Assembly: GCF_900215325.1 (NCBI RefSeq)
Contig: NZ_OCMS01000004.1
Coordinates: 124,001 to 188,000 of the forward strand
Reading direction: 5' to 3'
DNA length: 64,000 bases
Origin: Fibrobacter sp. UWB16
GTDB lineage: Bacteria > Fibrobacterota > Fibrobacteria > Fibrobacterales > Fibrobacteraceae
Shown one piece after another: positions 9,306 through 17,512 of this stretch. How positions within the stretch are numbered: the first letter of the stretch is position 1; the number at the start of each line of letters is the position of its first letter. The position numbers and the translations under genes are program-made. The notes under the pieces were generated by a model. That model searched no databases. It was not told the origin of the DNA and was given only the letters and a program-made list of their open reading frames with translations.

Positions 9306-11123
9306 TTATTTAGCAAGCTTCAAATTCCAAAGGGTCTTGGTACCCGAGGCCACCCACGGAAGCTGAGCAGGAGCGTACGGGTTTTCAGCAGTCGGCCAGT
9401 TCGTCCAGACGCGGTCGCTGAATTCATAGAACTGTTCCGGCAAGTAAACCAGCGGAATGGACGGCTGGTCTTCCATGAAGATCTTGTTGAGTTCGCGGTA
9501 AGCAGTTGCGATAGAATCAGCATTCTTCATGAGCGGAATAGCATTGAGGAGCTTGTCGACTTCCGGACGGAAACCTTCGGTACCCGGCTGGTTGTAACGA
9601 CCGATGTTCACGCCAGCCCAGGCGCCAAGCGGCTGCCAATCGCGGCTTGCCATGATTTCGTTGAAGCGGCTCCACGGAAGAGACGGAGTCACGTCAGCAA
9701 CAGGCTTGTGCATGATGAGGTCGAAGTTACCGAGACCCATGGCCGGCCAGTAAGAACCGCCATCCACGAAGCCTTCACGAATATCGATACCAGCCTTGCG
9801 CATACCTTCGACAGCGATGGTCACCATAGCTTCCCAGTCGGTCCAGCCGTTCGGGCTCGTGATGTACATCGTCGGGATCTTTTCGCCCTTGGCATTTTCC
9901 ATGTGGTCGAGCGTACCGTCGTCATTCCAGACAGACTTGTAGCCAGCTTCAGAAAGCATTTGCTTCACCGTTTCGACGCGTTCCTTTTCGTCCGTGATGG
10001 TGAGCTTGACACCATACTTAGCGAGGTCTTCGTCGCTGATGTACTTGCCTTCGAGGTTAGTCGGCATGATGAGGCCCGGCTTGATCTGGTCCGTGTAATC
10101 GGACACAGCGAACTTGCGGAGAGCCATGTAGTCAATAGCGGTTGCAAGAGCACGGCGGAAGCGCTTGTCGTTAAGCGGTTCCTTCATCGTGTTGATGATG
10201 AGCATCGGCATTGCGCCCGGCAAGAAGTAAGGCGGTTCGTTGAGCCATGTGTGTACGCCAGCGCCAGCCTTGCGGTTGATACGCGGGATGTAGCTCTGGG
10301 ATGCGTCGAGGTTGCCGCTACGCATAGCGATGGTGTTGTGTTCGTTGTTCTTGTAAATCGGGTGAACGATATACTTCGGAGCAGGGAGCTGACCATTATG
10401 GAGAGCGGCGTTGCCCCAGTAGTCGTCGCGACGTTCAAGAATAATCTTGTTCGGGTCGGCGCTGCGGAGAGCGTACGGGCCGGAAACGACCGGGTTCTGG
10501 TCCATCGGAAGCTTCTTGACTTCGTCCTTGGAGCCGAGCTTTTCGATAAGCGGTTCAAACACGTGAGCCGGGACAATACGGATGGCCTGCAACAAGTCCA
10601 TCACAGAAAGCGGGTTGTTGCGCTGCTTCTTGTTGATAAGGAAAGCAACTCGTTCCACCTCACCTGCCGGTTCGGATTTAACGGTATCAACATGGATTGC
10701 GGAAATCTGTTCGCTAGTGTTGATGGAACCCATCGTGTAGATGAACTTCACGTCACGAGAAGTGACCTTTTCACCATCGCTCCACTTTGCAGCCGGATTC
10801 AAGTCAACGACGATAGAGTCATTGTTCTTGCTCACGAGCGAGCCGAGGAGGGATTCAATTTCACCCGTCAAGGAGTTGTAGGTGAGAAGCGGTTCGTACA
10901 TCAAGTTGAAACGACCACTCACAGGCCAGGTAGTCATCCAGCTTTCTGCAAGGGGGTTGAACGTACCAGGAGCATCATTCTGCTGCCCAGACAAATAGAG
11001 CGTTTCCTGACGCGGCAAGGAACCGCTGGCAAGCTCGTCTTGCGATGAGCTACCGCACCCAAAAAGTGCGCCAGTTGCCGAAAGCACCAAGGCCGTTCTA
11101 GCAATCGATTTCAATCCAATCAT
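9306..11123 (-). CDS. oppA: Peptide-type ABC importer, substrate-binding lipoprotein
   Basis: 605 aa family-5 extracellular solute-binding protein (SBP_bac_5, Opp/Dpp/Nik type). It has a lipoprotein signal (lipobox LFGC, Cys near residue 23). The signature region includes NLMYEPLLTYN, and AAKWSDGEKVTSRDVKFIY is the usual block near residue 110. It captures the substrate in the periplasm for the OppBCDF complex. It is the first gene of the operon, with an AGAGGA ribosome site. A GC-rich hairpin (GGGCC / GGCCC) lies in its 5' leader at about 11142-11159 and could reduce or regulate expression. Confidence 0.87.
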   Translation of the reverse strand: MIGLKSIARTALVLSATGALFGCGSSSQDELASGSLPRQETLYLSGQQNDAPGTFNPLAESWMTTWPVSGRFNLMYEPLLTYNSLTGEIESLLGSLVSKNNDSIVVDLNPAAKWSDGEKVTSRDVKFIYTMGSINTSEQISAIHVDTVKSEPAGEVERVAFLINKKQRNNPLSVMDLLQAIRIVPAHVFEPLIEKLGSKDEVKKLPMDQNPVVSGPYALRSADPNKIILERRDDYWGNAALHNGQLPAPKYIVHPIYKNNEHNTIAMRSGNLDASQSYIPRINRKAGAGVHTWLNEPPYFLPGAMPMLIINTMKEPLNDKRFRRALATAIDYMALRKFAVSDYTDQIKPGLIMPTNLEGKYISDEDLAKYGVKLTITDEKERVETVKQMLSEAGYKSVWNDDGTLDHMENAKGEKIPTMYITSPNGWTDWEAMVTIAVEGMRKAGIDIREGFVDGGSYWPAMGLGNFDLIMHKPVADVTPSLPWSRFNEIMASRDWQPLGAWAGVNIGRYNQPGTEGFRPEVDKLLNAIPLMKNADSIATAYRELNKIFMEDQPSIPLVYLPEQFYEFSDRVWTNWPTAENPYAPAQLPWVASGTKTLWNLKLAK

Positions 11124-11531
11124 TTGAGTCCTCTTAGAATAGGGCCTTTGCAGGGGCCCCTTTTAATTGAAAATTCAAATCTAATATAGATTATTCCAAT
11201 TCAAAATTATTTTCGAAAGAAATAAAAAAGCCTTGATGATTTCTCAAATCGGATTAAGAAATTTTTACATTTATAAATGTTTACTTAACAAGGGCTAACG
11301 CCCTTTAATCCCTTATAAAAACATCATGCGGGCGGGGCCCCAGCTCAGAGTTGCGAAGGCCGCACGGGCCCCTCCCTGCACCCTCCCCATCCTTGGCCGA
11401 CGCTCTTATTCTCACAACAAAAAACACTTATCGTTCTTTAACTATTCTTCGCGCTTTATCCACTAATAAAAAGCCACAAACAATGTTTATACATCATTTG
11501 TGGCCACTTATCACAATTCTATAAAATGATA
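11124..11531. other. Intergenic region with leader hairpin and GC-rich island
   Basis: No gene is visible. It contains the oppA leader hairpin (11142-11159) and an AT-rich stretch where the oppA promoter should lie. It also has a small hairpin AAGGGC/GCCCTT near 11290 and a sharply GC-rich block (about 11330-11400, with repeated GGGGCCC and CCCTCCC runs) that stands out from its AT-rich surroundings. The lipoprotein terminator follows. I cannot assign the GC-rich block. Confidence 0.5.
11463..11505 (-). terminator. Terminator of the small lipoprotein gene
   Basis: On the minus strand, stem GCCACAAA / TTTGTGGC, extended by weaker pairs, is followed by TTTTTATTAG. Confidence 0.75.
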
Positions 11532-11984
11532 CTAGAATTTATTAACCTTAAAAGTTTCTCTAGGTGGAACATCTGTCGTTTTTGACGAAAAATCATAATA
11601 CAAGCCAGTTCCATCTGATTTAATAACAATGGAATAATTTCCCCAATCCCATCTTAAATTTAATCCAGCTCTATAACAAATTGCTAATTCGCCTCGAGTT
11701 CCTCCCTCATATAACACAAATCCAATATTAGGCTCATCTCTAAAATAGCCTACCTGAAAACGAACTTTACTTGAGCCACCATACTTGTCTATAGCATACC
11801 ACCGTTCAACCCCACCTAATTCACTTTCAGAAATAACTTTTCCACTTAAAACTAATTGTCTATCACGTGGAGCATCTTCAATATATTTTTTTGGAGGTTC
11901 TGTATTTTGAGGCTGCGACACATTATGATTCAACGCACAACCAGCCATTATCATAAATGCACAAAACAGAAGCCCTAATTTCAT
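11532..11984 (-). CDS. Small lipoprotein of unknown function
   Basis: 150 aa with a lipoprotein signal peptide (lipobox IMAGC, Cys near residue 16), a short disordered stretch and then a beta-rich domain. It matches no family that I recognise. Its DNA is clearly more AT-rich than the neighbouring opp and uvrC genes, which may indicate recent acquisition or weak codon selection. It stands alone, with a terminator downstream and a non-coding gap on both sides. Confidence 0.65.
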   Translation of the reverse strand: MKLGLLFCAFMIMAGCALNHNVSQPQNTEPPKKYIEDAPRDRQLVLSGKVISESELGGVERWYAIDKYGGSSKVRFQVGYFRDEPNIGFVLYEGGTRGELAICYRAGLNLRWDWGNYSIVIKSDGTGLYYDFSSKTTDVPPRETFKVNKF

Positions 11985-12044
11985 GATTCACCTCTAATAT
12001 TATCCAATTTTCAAAAACATCATAAATTTAAATAATCAAGTTAA

Positions 12045-13919
12045 TTAAGTCAAATTGCCATCTTCAGCGGTATCGCCGGCGGCGCAGTATTCAGCGACTT
12101 GTTCACGGAGCTTTGTGCCGCGGACTTTTCCAAGCAAATCGACGATGTCTTCGAGCGGGGCGTCCATAAACGCTTCGGCGCTCTTGTACTTGCTCAGAAT
12201 CTTGATGCGGGTTTCGTGACCGACGCCCGGCATCTTGAGCCATTCGACTTCGAGATCTTTTTTGCGTTTGCTGCGCTGGTACGTAATGGCAAATCGGTGC
12301 GCCTCGTCGCGAGCATTCTGCAAAAGCTTTAGCGCGGGACTCGTGCGGTGCAGCACGATGCTTTTGCGGTCATCGGGGAACACGATTTCTTCAAGGCGCT
12401 TTGCAAGCCCGATCAGCGGCAAGTCCTTATCGTGACCAAGCTCCTTTAAAATCTGCATCGTAGCATCAACTTGGCCTTTACCGCCATCGCACACCCACAA
12501 GTCGGGCATCGGAATTCCTTCTTCTTCTAGACGGCGGATGCGGCGGGTCATCACTTCGCGCATGCTTGCAAAGTCATCGATCCCCGTCACCGTCTTGATG
12601 ATAAACTTGCGGTAATTGCTCTTGTCGGGTCGCCCGTTCTTGAACGCCACAAGGCTTGCAACCGTATTCGTACCGGACAAATGCGAAATATCCACGCACT
12701 CGATGCGGAACGGCGTCTTCTTTAAGCCAAGAACTTTTTGCAATTCAAAAACGCTGCTGTCGATTTCGCTGTACTTCTGCACTTCGGCGCGCATTTCCAC
12801 GAGAATCATGTCGGCATTCGCCGAGGCGAGTTTCAAGAATCCGAGTTTTTCACCGCGCTGCGGATTCGTGAGCACAACCTTGTGCGTTGTCTTGGACGCA
12901 AGCGCCTGTTCAATAGATTCTCGCTCCGCCATGTCCGTCGGGAGTGGCACATCCGTTGCAATTTCACCCGGAATAAATTCCACGTCCATGTACCATTGCA
13001 CCACCATCTGGCGGAAAATTTCCGTCTCATCATCTTCGAGCTTGCATTCTAGGCGATAGTGGCGGCGCCCGCAAAGCACACCGTTGCGGTACTCGAAAAT
13101 CACGGCGGCAGCCATCGTGCCGTTACGCTTGAGCGAAAGCACGTCCACGCAGAGGCTCGCATCGGAAACGTCCGTTTTCTGGTGCGCACTCGTCGCCTTG
13201 AGCGCCTGAATCGCATCACGCTTTTTCGCCGCCGTCTCAAAATCCATGCGTTCGCTCGCCTCGAGCATTTCGCGTTCCCAAAGATCAATCAGGTCATCGC
13301 GCTTGCCGCCCAAAAGCATCTGCGTCTGCGCAACTTTCTTCTGGTATTCTTCACGCGTCACAAGCCCTGCACACGGTGCGCCACAACGCCCGATGTGGTA
13401 ATTGAGGCAAGGTCGCACCGGCCGATTGAGTGGCAACTTCAGTTTGCATTCGCGAATCTGGAACAGTCTCGCCGCAATATCCTGCAGCTGGCGAATCATG
13501 CGCGAACTCATATAAGGCCCGTAATATAGGCAGCCATCCTTCTTGACCGAACGGCTCAGAAACAGCCTCGGGAAAGGTTCATTCACAGAGAACGCGAGAT
13601 ACGGAAAATGCTTATCGTCCTTGAGCAATACGTTGTACTTAGGCGTATGCTTTCGGATGAGGTTTGCTTCCAGGATGAGCGCTTCGGTTTCGCTCTCCGT
13701 GATAATCCACTCGATGTCGCGGATATACGGGAGCATGAGCGTCGCCGCACGGTGGCCAGCATGGTCGCTGCCGTCAAAGTAGCTCGACACGCGGTTCTTC
13801 AGGACCTTCGCCTTCCCTATATATATAATCTTCCCCTGGGCATTCTTCATGATGTACACCCCAGGTAGCAGAGGGAGTTCCGCCAGTCGTCGCTCAATGT
13901 GTTCACTTACTGGAATCAT
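12045..13919 (-). CDS. uvrC: Excinuclease ABC subunit C
   Basis: 624 aa, the normal UvrC length. The N-terminal GIY-YIG nuclease domain (PGVYIMKNAQGKIIYIGKAK, residues 19-38) makes the 3' incision. Next come a Cys-containing region (PCLNYHIGRCGAPCAG), the UVR domain, an RNase H-like 5' nuclease domain (CVDISHLSGTNTVASLV, and PDLWVCDGGKGQ with catalytic acids) and C-terminal helix-hairpin-helix motifs (MPGVGHETRIKILSKYKS). It makes the dual incision in nucleotide excision repair with UvrA and UvrB, which are not in the window. It is a single-gene unit. Confidence 0.95.
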   Translation of the reverse strand: MIPVSEHIERRLAELPLLPGVYIMKNAQGKIIYIGKAKVLKNRVSSYFDGSDHAGHRAATLMLPYIRDIEWIITESETEALILEANLIRKHTPKYNVLLKDDKHFPYLAFSVNEPFPRLFLSRSVKKDGCLYYGPYMSSRMIRQLQDIAARLFQIRECKLKLPLNRPVRPCLNYHIGRCGAPCAGLVTREEYQKKVAQTQMLLGGKRDDLIDLWEREMLEASERMDFETAAKKRDAIQALKATSAHQKTDVSDASLCVDVLSLKRNGTMAAAVIFEYRNGVLCGRRHYRLECKLEDDETEIFRQMVVQWYMDVEFIPGEIATDVPLPTDMAERESIEQALASKTTHKVVLTNPQRGEKLGFLKLASANADMILVEMRAEVQKYSEIDSSVFELQKVLGLKKTPFRIECVDISHLSGTNTVASLVAFKNGRPDKSNYRKFIIKTVTGIDDFASMREVMTRRIRRLEEEGIPMPDLWVCDGGKGQVDATMQILKELGHDKDLPLIGLAKRLEEIVFPDDRKSIVLHRTSPALKLLQNARDEAHRFAITYQRSKRKKDLEVEWLKMPGVGHETRIKILSKYKSAEAFMDAPLEDIVDLLGKVRGTKLREQVAEYCAAGDTAEDGNLT

Positions 13920-13998
13920 GTAAATTCAAATCTATTTAATTTTTTATATTGTCGCGCCCCAATAAAAACAAGCAATTCCTTTTTATCAATTATGAAAT

Positions 13999-14027
13999 GG
14001 AGATCCCCGAATAAATCGGGGATGACA
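13999..14027. repeat. Short palindromic intergenic repeat (variable-stem family)
   Basis: GGAG, stem ATCCCCGA / TCGGGGAT, then GACA. It lies between uvrC and the ZapB-like gene. Confidence 0.85.
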
Positions 14028-14165
14028 GCATAAAAGTCAGGAGACGGCAAAGCAAAAAAAATCTACAATACAAAGGTCATTTTACATTTTATCATACTCT
14101 AGTTACAAGAAAATTTTATATATCTTACATAGTAAGTTTCGCACCCCGCCAAATATGGAGAAATA

Positions 14166-15065
14166 ATGAATTTCGAAAACATGAACTTGTTGTCGCAGAA
14201 GGTTGAAAGCGTCCTCGGAACAGTACGCGCCCTGCGTGAAGAAAACGCCAAACTCAAACAGCTTCTCGAAAGCAAAGACGCCCAGGCTGAAGACCAGAAA
14301 AACCTATTGGACTCTGCCAACGCAAAGATCGCCGACTACGAAGCCGCCCTCAATGCAAGAGCCAACCAGGCAGCCGCACAGGACGAAGCCATCAACGAAA
14401 AGAATGGCATTATCGACAACTTGAACGCCCAAATCAATGAAAAGAATGGTATCATTGACGCCCTTAACGGCCAGGTCGCCGAAAAGAATGGCATCATCGA
14501 CACTCTCAACGGTCAGGTCGCTGAAAAGGACAACGCCATCAATTCTTTGAACGGACAAGTTAACGAAAAGAATGGCATTATCGATTCCTTGAACGGCCAG
14601 ATCAACGAAAAGAACGGTATTATCGACGCCCTTAACGGCCAAGTTGCCGAAAAGAACGGCATCATCGATTCCCTCAACGGCCAAGTCGCCGAAAAGAACA
14701 ACATCATTGATTCCCTCAACGGCCAGATCGCCGAAAAGAACGGCATCATCGATTCTCTTAACGGCCAGATGGACGAAAAGAACAACATCATTGATTGCCT
14801 CAACGGTCAGGTCGCCGAAAAGAACGACATCATCGACAATCTGAACAACCAGGTCCAGAACCAGGGCAACGAAATTTCCGAAGCCCAGAGCAAGTTCCAG
14901 CAGCTCCTTTCTACGATCGAAAACGAACTCGGTACCGAAATCAACATCAACAACGAGCCGGCAGCAGAACAAGCACCTGCTGAACAGGCAGAAAACAAAC
15001 CGCAAGATGAAAACCCTGACCTGTTCGCGAGCAATGGAGGCTCGCAACCCGGTTTTTTCGGCTAA
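14166..15065 (+). CDS. ZapB-like coiled-coil protein with eleven 14-residue repeats
   Basis: 299 aa, predicted entirely coiled coil up to the tail. Residues 1-40 (LLSQKVESVLGTVRALREEN) resemble the start of ZapB, the FtsZ-ring coiled-coil factor. Residues 78-231 are eleven tandem 14-residue units of the form EKNGIIDSLNGQVA, two heptads each. The last about 50 residues are an acidic Ala/Glu/Pro-rich tail ending DLFASNGGSQPGFFG. zapA follows 45 bp downstream on the same strand, which supports a division role: a ZapA-binding spacer or scaffold at the Z-ring. E. coli ZapB is about 80 aa, so this would be a strongly elongated version. The ribosome site is GGAGAAATA. The link to ZapB is inference from similarity and context. 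Confidence 0.75.
   Translation: MNFENMNLLSQKVESVLGTVRALREENAKLKQLLESKDAQAEDQKNLLDSANAKIADYEAALNARANQAAAQDEAINEKNGIIDNLNAQINEKNGIIDALNGQVAEKNGIIDTLNGQVAEKDNAINSLNGQVNEKNGIIDSLNGQINEKNGIIDALNGQVAEKNGIIDSLNGQVAEKNNIIDSLNGQIAEKNGIIDSLNGQMDEKNNIIDCLNGQVAEKNDIIDNLNNQVQNQGNEISEAQSKFQQLLSTIENELGTEININNEPAAEQAPAEQAENKPQDENPDLFASNGGSQPGFFG
14397..14858 (+). repeat. Eleven tandem 42-bp repeats inside the ZapB-like gene
   Basis: Each unit encodes EK(N/D)xxI(D/N)xLNxQ(V/I/M)x. Synonymous differences between units (AAGAATGG versus AAGAACGG, GGCCAG versus GGTCAG) show that they are not all freshly duplicated. Confidence 0.95.
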
Positions 15066-15110
15066 GGTGGTTGTTGGATAACGATCCATTCGGCGTAGGA
15101 ATGAAATAAT

Positions 15111-15425
15111 ATGGCAAACGAGACACTTAGATCAGTCAGCATTAACGTCGCTCAAGAACGCATCCACATCCGCACAGACTTGCCCGATACGGACTTGAAG
15201 GAAATCGTCGATTTCATCGAAAGTCGTCTCGATAATTCCTCGAAATTTAAACTGGAACTGAAGAAGCAGCTGTGCCTACTGGCTGTGGAGCTCACTTCCG
15301 AGATTGTCGAGCTGCGCAAGCAATTGCGCAAGGCCAAAACATACCACGACTTGATGGATAAGGACCTTAGGGAACTTTCGCTCCAGTTGGACGAGGGCCT
15401 CCCTAAAGCCGACAACCAAGTTTAA
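15111..15425 (+). CDS. zapA: Cell division protein ZapA
   Basis: 104 aa ZapA-family protein. It has an N-terminal beta-strand domain (RSVSINVAQERIHIRTDLPDTDL), then a long helix and coiled coil (about 45-95) that forms the dimer/tetramer core. ZapA cross-links FtsZ protofilaments and recruits ZapB. It follows the ZapB-like coiled-coil gene by 45 bp and precedes the 6S RNA gene, a zapA-6S order known from many bacteria. It lacks long extra domains. A terminator lies 31 bp after the stop. Confidence 0.85.
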   Translation: MANETLRSVSINVAQERIHIRTDLPDTDLKEIVDFIESRLDNSSKFKLELKKQLCLLAVELTSEIVELRKQLRKAKTYHDLMDKDLRELSLQLDEGLPKADNQV

Positions 15426-15455
15426 GCCAATCCGGATACATTTAATACACATACG

Positions 15456-15486
15456 AAATCTCGGTATTTTTGCCGAGATTTTTTTG
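15456..15486 (+). terminator. Rho-independent terminator of the zapB-like/zapA unit
   Basis: Stem AAATCTCGG / CCGAGATTT is followed by a T run. Confidence 0.9.
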
Positions 15487-15496
15487 TGTTTTTCCC

Positions 15497-15525
15497 TTGT
15501 TTTTAGCCCTCAAGAAACATATATT
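15497..15525 (+). promoter_or_regulatory. Promoter of the 6S RNA gene
   Basis: A -35 TTGTTT and a -10 TATATT are separated by 17 bp. The expected start, 6-7 bp downstream, falls on the G at 15532, exactly where the closing stem of the RNA begins. Confidence 0.7.
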
Positions 15526-15531
15526 ATACGT

Positions 15532-15697
15532 GGGCATCCCACGGATTTTACACCCGATCTAACAGGAATAAATCAGCTCGTTGCTCTTGTGGTTCAGTTT
15601 AGGCGCGCATCGACGCGAAAAACAAATCCCCGAGGCGCTGCTATCATTGTAAAATAGTAGTTTCGAGTGTTCGTACCGTAGGAGATGCCCTTTTTTT
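15532..15697 (+). ncRNA. ssrS: 6S RNA (RNA polymerase regulator), candidate
   Basis: About 165 nt with no sensible ORF. The 5' end (GGGCATC, then CC, then ACGG, then ACACCCGA) pairs in order with the 3' end (TCGAGTGT, CCGT, AGGA, GATGCCC). This makes a long interrupted closing stem followed directly by T7. The middle leaves two large unpaired strands that could form the open-promoter-like bubble. The 3' strand can form a small CTAT/ATAG hairpin, and an inner stem CAGCTCG / CGAGGCGCTG continues the rod. The size, the rod-with-bubble shape, its own consensus promoter and the position just after zapA all match 6S RNA, which binds the housekeeping RNA polymerase in stationary phase. A covariance-model search was not possible here. 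Confidence 0.78.
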
Positions 15698-15724
15698 ATT
15701 GTGGCAAAATTTGCCGGGGCGAAA

Positions 15725-16768
15725 ATGGAGATCTCCGAAAAACTATCCGAACTTTTAGAAAAAGCAGAATCTGAAGATATTTTTGACAAGGCCGTCGTTG
15801 GCTATTTGCTCCCAGACGGCTCAAGCCACACCGTTACGCTCAACACCCCCGAAGACACCGTTTTCGACATCGCATCGCTCACGAAGGTCTGCCCCACCTC
15901 GACACTTGCACTCTCGTACATTCTCGAAGGCAAGCTCTCCATTGATGCCAAAGTCATCGACTTTATCCCGGAACTCAAGACAAACTACCGCGACGAGATC
16001 TACGTTTCGCACTTGCTCACGCACAGCCTCGATTACCGCGTACCGATGAAGACATTGCGAACGCTCTCGCCCGAAGGAATCCTGAACGCCCTTTACACGT
16101 ACCAGTTTTCTGCCGCTCCGGGAACCATCTTTAATTACGGGAACCCCGCAAGCGTGCTGCTCGGCATTTTGTTGCAGAGACTTACAGGCAAGAACTTACA
16201 GGAACAAGGTAACGAGCGATTCTTTACGCCGCTCGGCATGACACGCTCGGGCTACAACCCACTCACGCGCGTTCCGAAATCAGAAATTGCCGCAACCGAG
16301 CTTTGCGAATTTCGCCATCGAGAAATCCAGGGCGAAGTCCACGACGAAAGCGCCTGGGTTCTGCAAAAGCTTTTCCCCGTCGGGAGTGCCGGCATGTTCA
16401 GTTGCGTCCCCGACCTTCTGAAGTTCGTGAAGATGATTCTGATGGACGGCAAGTTCGAGGACAAGCAAATCGCCCCTGCCGGAATCTTGGACATCGTAAG
16501 CCACAACGCCCTCGCCGATAGCGTCGGAGCAGAAACAGCCCTCGGCTGGGAGCTGAACGCGAGCAAGTTTATGGGCACAAAGGTCTCTCCGCAAGCATTC
16601 GGCAAGACGGGATTTACGGGTGCAAGCATCGTCGCCGACCCGGACAAGGGAGGCGCCATCATTCTCCTCAGCAACTTCACCTATCCACATCGCGAACCAA
16701 ACGCCGACAGAATTCACGCATTCCGCGCCACGCTTGCGGACGCGTTCTTCGGCGCGATTTCTGGATAA
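15725..16768 (+). CDS. Serine hydrolase, beta-lactamase/esterase family
   Basis: 347 aa class C beta-lactamase-like (PF00144) protein. The catalytic SxxK is SLTK at residues 51-54. The second motif is YGN at about 138-140, preceded by the family HLLTHSLDY block near residue 97. No signal peptide is seen, so it is probably a cytoplasmic esterase or peptidase rather than an antibiotic-hydrolysing enzyme. I chose the ATG at 15725, which is preceded by GGGG. A GTG at 15701 would add eight residues but lies just after the T run of the 6S RNA terminator. Confidence 0.8.
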   Translation: MEISEKLSELLEKAESEDIFDKAVVGYLLPDGSSHTVTLNTPEDTVFDIASLTKVCPTSTLALSYILEGKLSIDAKVIDFIPELKTNYRDEIYVSHLLTHSLDYRVPMKTLRTLSPEGILNALYTYQFSAAPGTIFNYGNPASVLLGILLQRLTGKNLQEQGNERFFTPLGMTRSGYNPLTRVPKSEIAATELCEFRHREIQGEVHDESAWVLQKLFPVGSAGMFSCVPDLLKFVKMILMDGKFEDKQIAPAGILDIVSHNALADSVGAETALGWELNASKFMGTKVSPQAFGKTGFTGASIVADPDKGGAIILLSNFTYPHREPNADRIHAFRATLADAFFGAISG

Positions 16769-16770
16769 AA

Positions 16771-16800
16771 GGAGAAGCCCGCTCGGTGGCGGGCTTGACA
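16771..16800. repeat. Short palindromic intergenic repeat (variable-stem family)
   Basis: GGAG, stem AAGCCCGC / GCGGGCTT, then GACA. It lies immediately after the hydrolase stop. Confidence 0.75.
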
Positions 16801-16807
16801 AGAATGC

Positions 16808-16836
16808 AAAAACGGCCCGCGATGCGGGTCGTTTTC
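16808..16836. terminator. Bidirectional terminator between the hydrolase and dksA genes
   Basis: Stem AAAACGGCCCGC / GCGGGTCGTTTT (one G-U pair) has T-rich sequence on both strands. It can end the plus-strand hydrolase transcript and the minus-strand dksA-like transcript. Confidence 0.8.
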
Positions 16837-16845
16837 GTTCAAAGG

Positions 16846-16898
16846 GGGATTCCCGCTTACTTCGACTGCGCTCAGCACAGGCTCCGGCGGGAATGACA
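16846..16898. repeat. Long-loop palindromic repeat (variable-stem family)
   Basis: GGGGAT, stem TTCCCGC / GCGGGAA, then TGACA. The loop is the semi-constant CTTCGACTGCGCTCAGCACA sequence shared with the copies at 29494 and 40349. Confidence 0.85.
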
Positions 16899-16904
16899 AG
16901 TTTA

Positions 16905-17378
16905 TTAGCGGCCGGAAGCCTTGCGGAGCATTTCCTTGCGCTGAGCTTCAGCAAACATCTTGGCCATTTCCATGCGGTTGTCAAGGATCTCCTTTTTCTT
17001 GGTTTCTTCCTTGCAGTTCACGCACTTGGTAGCAGTCGGTACGGCCATAAGTCTCGCCTTCGGAATCAGCTGTCCACAAATCTTGCAAACGCCAAAAGTT
17101 CCATTCTTGATGCGCTTAAGAGCTTCTTCCAAATAAACGAGGTACTTGCCTTCGCGGGCAGCCAATGAAAGGTTGGTTTCGAGCGAGTTGATATCCGTTG
17201 CAGAATCTGCACCTTCGGAATCGCCACCGTCACCGGACTGATTCTTCTGGTCCAAGAACACGTTAGCCTTTTCGGAATCGCTCTGGGCGGTCACAAGCTC
17301 GCGTCTCTTCTCCAAAAGCATATCTTCAAAGAACTTAAGATCAGCATCGCTCATCTTTACGGGTTTCTTCTCAGCCAT
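16905..17378 (-). CDS. dksA: DksA/TraR-family zinc-finger protein
   Basis: 157 aa. An N-terminal helical hairpin (residues 10-95) carries the usual long coiled coil. A four-Cys zinc finger follows: Cys98 and Cys101 (CKIC), then Cys119 and Cys122 (CVNC). A C-terminal helix of about 30 residues completes it. DksA-type proteins insert the coiled coil into the RNA polymerase secondary channel and, with ppGpp, tune rRNA and amino-acid promoters. Here the coiled-coil tip region carries DGGDSEGADSATD. This acidic, Ser/Gly-rich tip resembles TraR/DksA relatives in general, but a function identical to E. coli DksA is not certain. The ribosome site is AAGGAG. It is monocistronic with its own terminator. 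Confidence 0.85.
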   Translation of the reverse strand: MAEKKPVKMSDADLKFFEDMLLEKRRELVTAQSDSEKANVFLDQKNQSGDGGDSEGADSATDINSLETNLSLAAREGKYLVYLEEALKRIKNGTFGVCKICGQLIPKARLMAVPTATKCVNCKEETKKKEILDNRMEMAKMFAEAQRKEMLRKASGR

Positions 17379-17512
17379 ATTAAACTCCTTCTTTGTGAGT
17401 TACACTGTGATAAGCACCGCTTTAAATTATCTTTTTTTTACAAAAAAGAACAATTAAAATATTATTTTTCAAAAAAAAATGTTGATAAATCGGTAAAAAA
17501 GGAGTTGTCCGG

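Noticed and set aside
14397-14858. The regularly spaced 42-bp units might be taken for a CRISPR array.
   Set aside because: The units are contiguous and coding with no spacers, and they sit in frame in a coiled-coil gene.
15559-15789. A minus-strand frame across the 6S RNA candidate.
   Set aside because: It covers the structured RNA, its terminator and the start of the hydrolase on the other strand, and has no ribosome site.
16280-16984. A minus-strand frame containing the PAGACAERSRS peptide.
   Set aside because: The peptide is a translation of the palindromic repeat at 16846-16898, and the frame is antisense to the serine hydrolase.
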